Below, piece after piece: positions 58,390 through 64,000 of a DNA stretch of 64,000 nucleotides (its first letter is position 1; every line of letters begins with the position of its first letter). The stretch is taken from the NCBI GenBank assembly GCA_026225945.1, contig JAMJFZ010000289.1:3470501-3534500 (forward strand), in the 5' to 3' direction. The position numbers and the translations under genes are program-made. The notes below the pieces were generated by a model that was not told the DNA's origin, did not search any database, and saw only the letters and a list, made by a program, of their open reading frames with translations. The stretch comes from Cricetomys ansorgei (Eukaryota > Chordata > Mammalia > Rodentia > Nesomyidae).

Positions 58390-58945
58390 CTTAAATGGAG
58401 GTGAGATGATTCAGGTCGAAAGCCCATTCTCTCCCCCATCCTAACTTTCAGCACCAAATGTCAGGATCACACTTTAGTCTTGACTGTGATTATATGAATT
58501 GTTATAGAAGCAATATGATTGACTTCTTTTCCCACAAGTTACTTAATGACCAACAATTCCCAAAGTACTGTCACAGAATGTTTGCTTTGGTTGTCTAATG
58601 CTGGGGATGATCTCACAGTAATTATGTTGTTTTCTGAAAGTTTTACTATTTCTGCTCCTTTAAGAGGAGTCTTAAATAGTTTAGTGCTTAAGTCTTTAAT
58701 ACTTTATCTTGTTGAAACTTACCTCCCATTAATATCATTACTCCCAACAACTTCCTACTGGACTTTGTCTTTTATAAAGTTTCCACTTTCCTACAGTTTT
58801 AGATGCTTTCATCTATCAGTTTGTAATCTATTGAGTAAATGTCTTAGATATCAGTTCAATAGTAAACAGAGTGACTGATTCATTCCCCGCTGTTTGGTCC
58901 TTGATACAAGGCTTTTGCATAACTGGATGACTAAAGAATCACTTT
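58390..58945. other. Unannotated stretch
   Basis: No repeat recognised. The 119-codon plus-strand frame at 58519-58878 is Leu/Ser/Thr-rich with no recognised domain. Confidence 0.4.
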
Positions 58946-58947
58946 CT

Positions 58948-59105
58948 GCTGGGCTGTGGTGAAACACACCTTTAATGCCAGCACTCAGGAGCCAGAGACA
59001 GGTGGATCTCTGTGAGTTCAAGGTCAGCCTTGTCTACAGAGTGAGTTCCAGAACAGCCAGAGTTACACCAGAAAACTTGTCTCCAAAAACCAAAAAAAAC
59101 AACCA
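58948..59105 (+). repeat. B1 SINE, plus arm of inverted pair
   Basis: 'gctgggctgtggtgaaacac' then 'tttaatgccagcactcagga', 'tggatctctgtgagttcaag' and 'gtgagttccagaacagccag', ending 'cttgtctccaaaaacc' and an AAAC-rich tail. Near consensus. Confidence 0.95.
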
Positions 59106-59179
59106 AACAAACAAAAAACATTGATTACTGCATTTAGCAAGAGATGGGATGTTTTATTTATTTTATTTTATTTACTTTT

Positions 59180-59338
59180 GTTTTTGTTTTTTTTTTTTCA
59201 AGACAGAGTATCTCTGTCATAATACTGGCTGTCCTGGAACTCACTCTGTAGACCAGGGTGGCCTTGAACTCCCAAAGATCCACCTGCCTTTGCCTCCTGA
59301 GTGCTGGAATTAAAAGTGTATGCCAACATTGCCTGGCA
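59180..59338 (-). repeat. B1 SINE, minus arm of inverted pair
   Basis: A poly-T lead, then 'caagacagagtatctctgtc', 'tgtcctggaactcactctgt', 'agaccagggtggccttgaac' and 'gcctcctgagtgctggaatt', ending 'acattgcctggc'. A full-length B1 complement, roughly 100 bp from the plus-strand copy and head-out to it (tail to tail). Confidence 0.95.
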
Positions 59339-59344
59339 AGATGG

Positions 59345-59580
59345 GCTGTTTCAGAAAGTCCTTCATCAAACTACAAGCACACTCTTCATTTCTTTCTGGT
59401 GGTCAGGCATTCAACATATCTACTAAATTAGCAGTCCTTTAATATAGTTTTGGCTTTTCCAAGCATGATGGTAACAAATTTCTGCAGTATCACTGTTTTT
59501 ACTCAAGGCTAAAGACATTACAGATCTTATTAAGATCAAAACTGCAAACAGAGTCAAAAGAATCAAGTTATTGAACAAAA
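59345..59580. other. Unannotated stretch
   Basis: No repeat or gene recognised between the B1 pair and the TA tract. Confidence 0.4.
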
Positions 59581-59582
59581 TT

Positions 59583-59584
<2 letters not shown>

Positions 59585-59633
<49 letters not shown>
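59585..59633. repeat. (TA)n microsatellite
   Basis: About 49 bp of uninterrupted TA, the longest TA tract in the window. Confidence 0.97.
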
Positions 59634-59637
<4 letters not shown>

Positions 59638-60270
59638 TATTTTAAATTGTTTTGATTTCATGCATTTAACCTAATTCTGCCACTGGCATTAGCTTGTAGC
59701 CCAAGTTTATTGCAGGGCAGACATCCGAATAAAAAGTATCTTTTCCCTGAGGATCATTTTAGTTTTATTATTTTTACAACAGCTATTTGGCTATACAAAT
59801 AAATATTTAAAAATTATCTCTGAAAAATAAATTATTTATTCACATAGCAAACACAATAAATATACTTTCCATACTTACCTATTGAATAATATATTTTACT
59901 CAGTCGGTTGATGACTGTCTTCAAAACTATGTCCCTTTCTTCAACAGCTTAAAGATTGCTCTTTTGAAAGTAATATTCAGCACTAATACCCTTTGTAGGA
60001 GCAATCTTCTTTTATATAAAATTCAGTATTATGTAGTACTAGCTTATCTCCCTATGTTGTGTTATTAGTATAAGTAGCAGTCAAAATAGAGGACTTTGAA
60101 ACATCCAGTATGGAGGGAACTTGTCTCAAAGTTCAAAGAAATATTATATTTTACTGTAATTTAATAGTGATAAATTTATTGTCACTTCCTTGACCTTTCC
60201 TATATGCTCAGTTTATATTCATTGTTTTAGGAAGAAACCATTCAAGTTCCTTCACAGAAAGGAACTTCCT

Positions 60271-60299
60271 ACACACACACAGACACACACACACACACA
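60271..60299. repeat. (CA)n microsatellite
   Basis: About 29 bp of CA with one AG interruption. Confidence 0.9.
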
Positions 60300-60301
60300 A
60301 A

Positions 60302-63230
60302 TACAATAATTTGTTCACACTCAAAAATTTATCCCAAACACTAGGTTATAAAACCAAAAAAAAACAAACCTTATAAAGTGTGACCATTTGATTACTCAGG
60401 ATTCTGTTGATCAACACAAATTGGGATCTACTTCTCATCTTGCTTGAGTCATTCTAAATCTGTATTAATATGATATAATTTTGAAATACACATATTTCCA
60501 TAATCTGAAAGTTTATACAATTAAATGAAATTCAAAATTCACATTTTTTTTTCTCTTATTCCCTTACTAAAGTAATGATTTCAGAATAAAAAATTTTGGC
60601 TTAGGGATATTAAAATAATTATTACTTTCTAAAATAATGTTTCTGATTTCCTCCAATAGACTTACCCTACTATATGTTTAGGCATAAGTTGTGATTTTAA
60701 AAACAGAACAAAATTTCAACAAAACAGTCCTCACATAAAACACAGACCTGTAAATCCATAAGAGAATAGATTGTCCACAGTGTATTGAGCCCAATGAGGA
60801 AAGGAATCAAGATGCTGTCTTTGGTACTTCAATAATTGCTAACTAAAGATGAAAATGACAAGATATAAGTCAGTGATTATAAAGATGGGAAGACACAGAA
60901 ATACGCCACAGGACCTCTTATAGAGCAATAAGAATGAAGTTCAAATTTCAGATACTTGATATCCTTATTTGTGAATAGAATTTCTGACCCTCTTGACAAA
61001 TGACTGTGGCTATTTTTAAGGTTACTGGTGCATACATCTGAATTTTTGATAACATACATATTTGATTAGTGGTATAATTTTAAAAAATCACTTTGCTTTA
61101 TAATCAGTCCTAAAATATAAAACATTACCAATAGAATAATACTTAGACATCACTCAATTTAGCTCTCATTATTCCTGTGCAGAGACCAAAGGCCAAATGA
61201 TTATTAGAGAATTTGCAAAGTCTATTTGAGACACTTCAGTGCTGATTTGTACTTAAGTGTTGTATTTGGTAACACAGGAAACTTGATCTTGTTGCTCTGC
61301 ATTTTTCTATGTGTTAAAGCACAATAATATTACTAATCATACAGAAAAGACATAAATTGTGTTCAAAGACAATTGTTAATAAAATTGAAGCAAGACAGAC
61401 TTGCAACGAATACCTGTGACTTCCTGGGGCCATAGTTTAAGCTTTATATGTCTGCATGATAATGCTGGCTAATATCTTTCCCACAGATAAGTAAGTAATA
61501 TATTTTTTTAATGATTCAAATTACTTTGAAAACTAGAAATTGCCTTTCCAATGGTAATAAATGTCACATACTTCAGTGAAAGCATGCAGAATTTTTTTTT
61601 TTGACCTAAATACTCAGTATCTTTCCTTTGATCTACTACTTAGGGATCTTTGAAAAATTTTGTCTTCAAGTTTATTTTAAAGAAGAAAAGTCTTTCCCAA
61701 GTTGCCTTGAAGAATGTTGCAGCTTGTATACAATAGTTCTGAAATTTCCTGTCTGTTATCTCTTTATAATATTTTTCTAAGCTGATTTCAATTGCATGTG
61801 TACTTATACTTGCACATCGTAAGTTATGTGGGATGGTGAAAGGCAGCCATGTCCTCAACCCATCATTGGAGTGGCAGGACAGAGTGTCTGTGATGCCTAC
61901 AGCCACAGCATCCTGGCATAGCTAGTAGATTCAGAGCATTTTAAGCAAATGTACTCAAAGTGTCCTCTACATGTGTACTATCAAGGGGTTGGATAAGCAT
62001 CACTCTAACTTACCATCTCTTCTGGAAAGAAAATGAGGTGTTCTTAATCTCATTTGTTCACAGCCGACTGGGAAAGAAATAAGTTGTTCAGTTACAGGCA
62101 CTCTAGTTCTCATGCCCAGGAAAACATGAAGTAACCTGGATTGAGAGTAATGCCTATTGAGCCTCTTGAAGCTCAATAATGAAAAACTAAATATAAGAAG
62201 AATTCTTAGCAGTTTGAATGGGAAATGAGAGTAGGAATTGGTAGAGAGAAGAAAGAACAAATAATGTTTATAGAGGGAATACAGTGAGAACTCCTGTGTA
62301 AGCAGAAGTTGACACGGGCAGCACAAAACATCTGATATCAGAAAAACCAGCACCAGCCCAACACTGTGCAGGAGCATACTATTTTGAAAAAGAAAATTCT
62401 CTAATGTATTTTGTATGTGATTATATTTACAATATACGACAGTATATCCAAACTTCATATAAATTCTGTAGTACATGTTAGAATCAAAAGCAAACATTCA
62501 AGGAAATTTATTCCAGTAATTAGAAATCTTCCCTAATTATATTTAATTTTTCATATCAAAGTGTCAATAAATTACTAACAAGTAAAACAAAAGTATCAGG
62601 GCATTTTGAAATTACTATTTGAACTAATGTATGAGGTGGTGAAATTATATTGTTTATTTTATCTATCATTTGAAAGAAATAATAATTACATTTTGGGAAA
62701 GGTTTTCAATTCCTATTAGTTATTCATTACTTGATAAATTGGAAAAACTGAGGGTTCAGTGTGTAAATTTCAATGTTATTCGTATTTAAGTTCCTCTCAA
62801 GTGAGGAATGAGTATGATTGATGTATTACTGTTTCCATTACATAAATCAAATTATTTCTGTTAATTCTGATTGTTTTATAGTTTTATCAGAGAACATATA
62901 TTGTCACTGCAACACAGATATCTGCAAATGTCACCATTACATCCTTTTCCTTTCTTTTCATTACCTTTTCAAAGTTCATCTTTGAAAGGTATAAAGGTAT
63001 AAAAAGGAATCAGATTTAAAAGTAAATAAATACAATGTTGATTAAATAAGCACATATAATAAGTAAATATTCAGCAAACTAAGAATGACTAGGGAAGTAA
63101 AATCTACCATTTTGTTTATATTCATTTGAGAGTAGTCTATCAAAACTTAATGTCAGCTCTATTTATTCTTCAAGTATTTCTAAATTTAGCCAGCATGTCA
63201 TTTTTTTCTTCTAATTATTGCTTATTTCCC
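60302..63230. other. AT-rich, repeat-poor stretch; contains the longest open frame
   Basis: No transposon recognised. The minus-strand frame 62000-62497 (165 codons) is the longest in the window; its product has a hydrophobic Leu/Phe-rich middle and a basic C-terminal part but no domain I recognise. See findings. Confidence 0.35.
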
Positions 63231-63238
63231 TTTAATAT

Positions 63239-63239
<1 letters not shown>

Positions 63240-63275
<36 letters not shown>
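63240..63275. repeat. (AT)n microsatellite
   Basis: About 36 bp of alternating AT flanked by taatatta-type AT sequence. Confidence 0.95.
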
Positions 63276-63279
<4 letters not shown>

Positions 63280-63339
63280 ATATTTAAACGAATTGTGTAT
63301 ATTTTACACAATTTTAGGTAAATGAAAAAATAACATGAT

Positions 63340-64000
63340 AATAATCTTAACATTTTAACAAAAAACTTGGAGTTACTTTCCCTTATTGACTTTCCTCACT
63401 CTTCCTCAGTTGGAAACTCTCTCCACTTTACTTTTTCCGACTTTATATCACATGTATCCTGATATTCCGTTACCAAGACTCTCCCCACCCACACCATGTT
63501 CTCTTTCTACTTTCTTGATTTCTTTAGTTATTCCATGTTGTGTACTCATGTTTGATGATACATAGCTAGAAACTTCAGTTAAGAAAGAACACAAGATATT
63601 TGTCATTCTGAGTCTGAATTAATTCACTCGATATAATCTTTTCTAAGTCCATCCATTTACCTTCAAGTTCTAAGATTTCATTTTTTTTTACAGGTTAAGA
63701 GTATTCTGTTTTGCATATTACCACATTTTCATTATCCATTCATTTGTTAAAGGATACATAGGCTGCTTCCATTTCTGGGCTATTATGAATAGAGCAGATA
63801 TAAACATTGAATGAACAAGTATTTGTGGAATGGGGTGTTGACTCTTTTGGGAATATGTCAAGGAGTGGTATAGCTATGTCGTTGGGTAGGTTTATTTTTA
63901 GCCTTTAGAAAATTTTCCATACTAATTTCCAGATTGGCTGTGCCAATTTGCAATTCCACTAACTGGAAATAAGGCATATTCTTCCTCCACAGACTAACCA
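63340..64000 (-). mobile_element. L1 ORF2 3' end and 3'UTR, minus; runs off window
   Basis: Near 63910 the plus strand reads 'tttccatactaatttccaga' then 'ttggctgtgccaatttgcaa' and 'ttccactaac', the complement of the L1 ORF2 block 'gttggtgggattgcaaactggtacaaccactgtggaaatcagt'. 'tcattatccattcatttgtt' then 'aaaggatacataggctgctt' and 'tccatttctgggctattatg' are further ORF2 3'-end landmarks. The 3'UTR lies to the left (63340-63560). The 5' part of the element lies beyond the right edge. Confidence 0.88.

Noticed and set aside
1..64000. CRISPR array, operon, phage, plasmid or other prokaryotic system
   Set aside because: Composition, SINE/LINE/LTR content and absence of long frames are those of a mammalian genome; no regularly spaced repeats with unique spacers exist.

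Overview
The window reads as nuclear DNA from a muroid rodent (mouse, rat, hamster, vole or deer-mouse type; species not resolved). Evidence: it is AT-rich and full of long microsatellites (GT, AT, GGAA), and it carries rodent-restricted retrotransposons: B1, B3/B2 and B4 SINEs, ORR1-type MaLR LTRs and Lx-type L1 3' ends. There is no prokaryotic gene organisation, rRNA, complete tRNA or CRISPR array. Every open frame is short (165 codons or fewer), none resembles a host protein, and the longest ones mostly lie in repeats. I therefore call no functional protein-coding gene; the window is intergenic or deep-intronic.

Layout. 0-10 kb: mostly single-copy AT-rich DNA with B3 copies, a B1 scrap and one weak pseudogene candidate (9.0-9.2 kb, minus). 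10.3-14.9 kb: a B1, then an old plus-strand L1 ORF2 remnant (10.6-13.6 kb) split by a 532-bp class II-like solo LTR (12346-12877), followed by a second solo LTR of 1248 bp (13660-14907) with a perfect 6-bp target duplication. 15-20 kb: mostly unique DNA. 20-27 kb: a repeat cluster with a CT-rich RMER1-like element, two ORR1 LTRs in inverted orientation, an L1 ORF2 split by a two-LTR MaLR provirus (22643-24723, minus), B3, and a long L1-associated non-coding element. 28.2-29.5 kb: the one GC/CpG-rich island, LTR-like on its left side and with ETS-type promoter motifs on its right. 29.7-30.4 kb: AT palindrome, two opposed L1 3' fragments and a GT tract. 30.9-43 kb: B4, a truncated MaLR with internal sequence, ORR1 copies, B1, a probable LTR, a second RMER1-like copy and a second copy of the long non-coding element. 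46-64 kb: a 42-bp AT palindrome, B3/B1 SINEs, a GGAA tract, L1 3'UTRs at 48.8 and 57.8 kb, an ancient L1 inter-ORF fragment at 50.7 kb, a head-to-head B1 pair at 59 kb, and a minus-strand L1 running off the right edge.

The sequence records layered insertions: old L1s broken by later LTR elements, proviruses reduced to solo LTRs, and SINEs on top. No previously undescribed biological system is evident. The items most worth checking are the isolated CpG-rich island, the long solo LTR with intact duplication, the nested L1/MaLR locus, and a few repeat-free stretches that could be conserved non-coding elements. Repeat family names come from recall, not from a database search, and the confidences reflect that.
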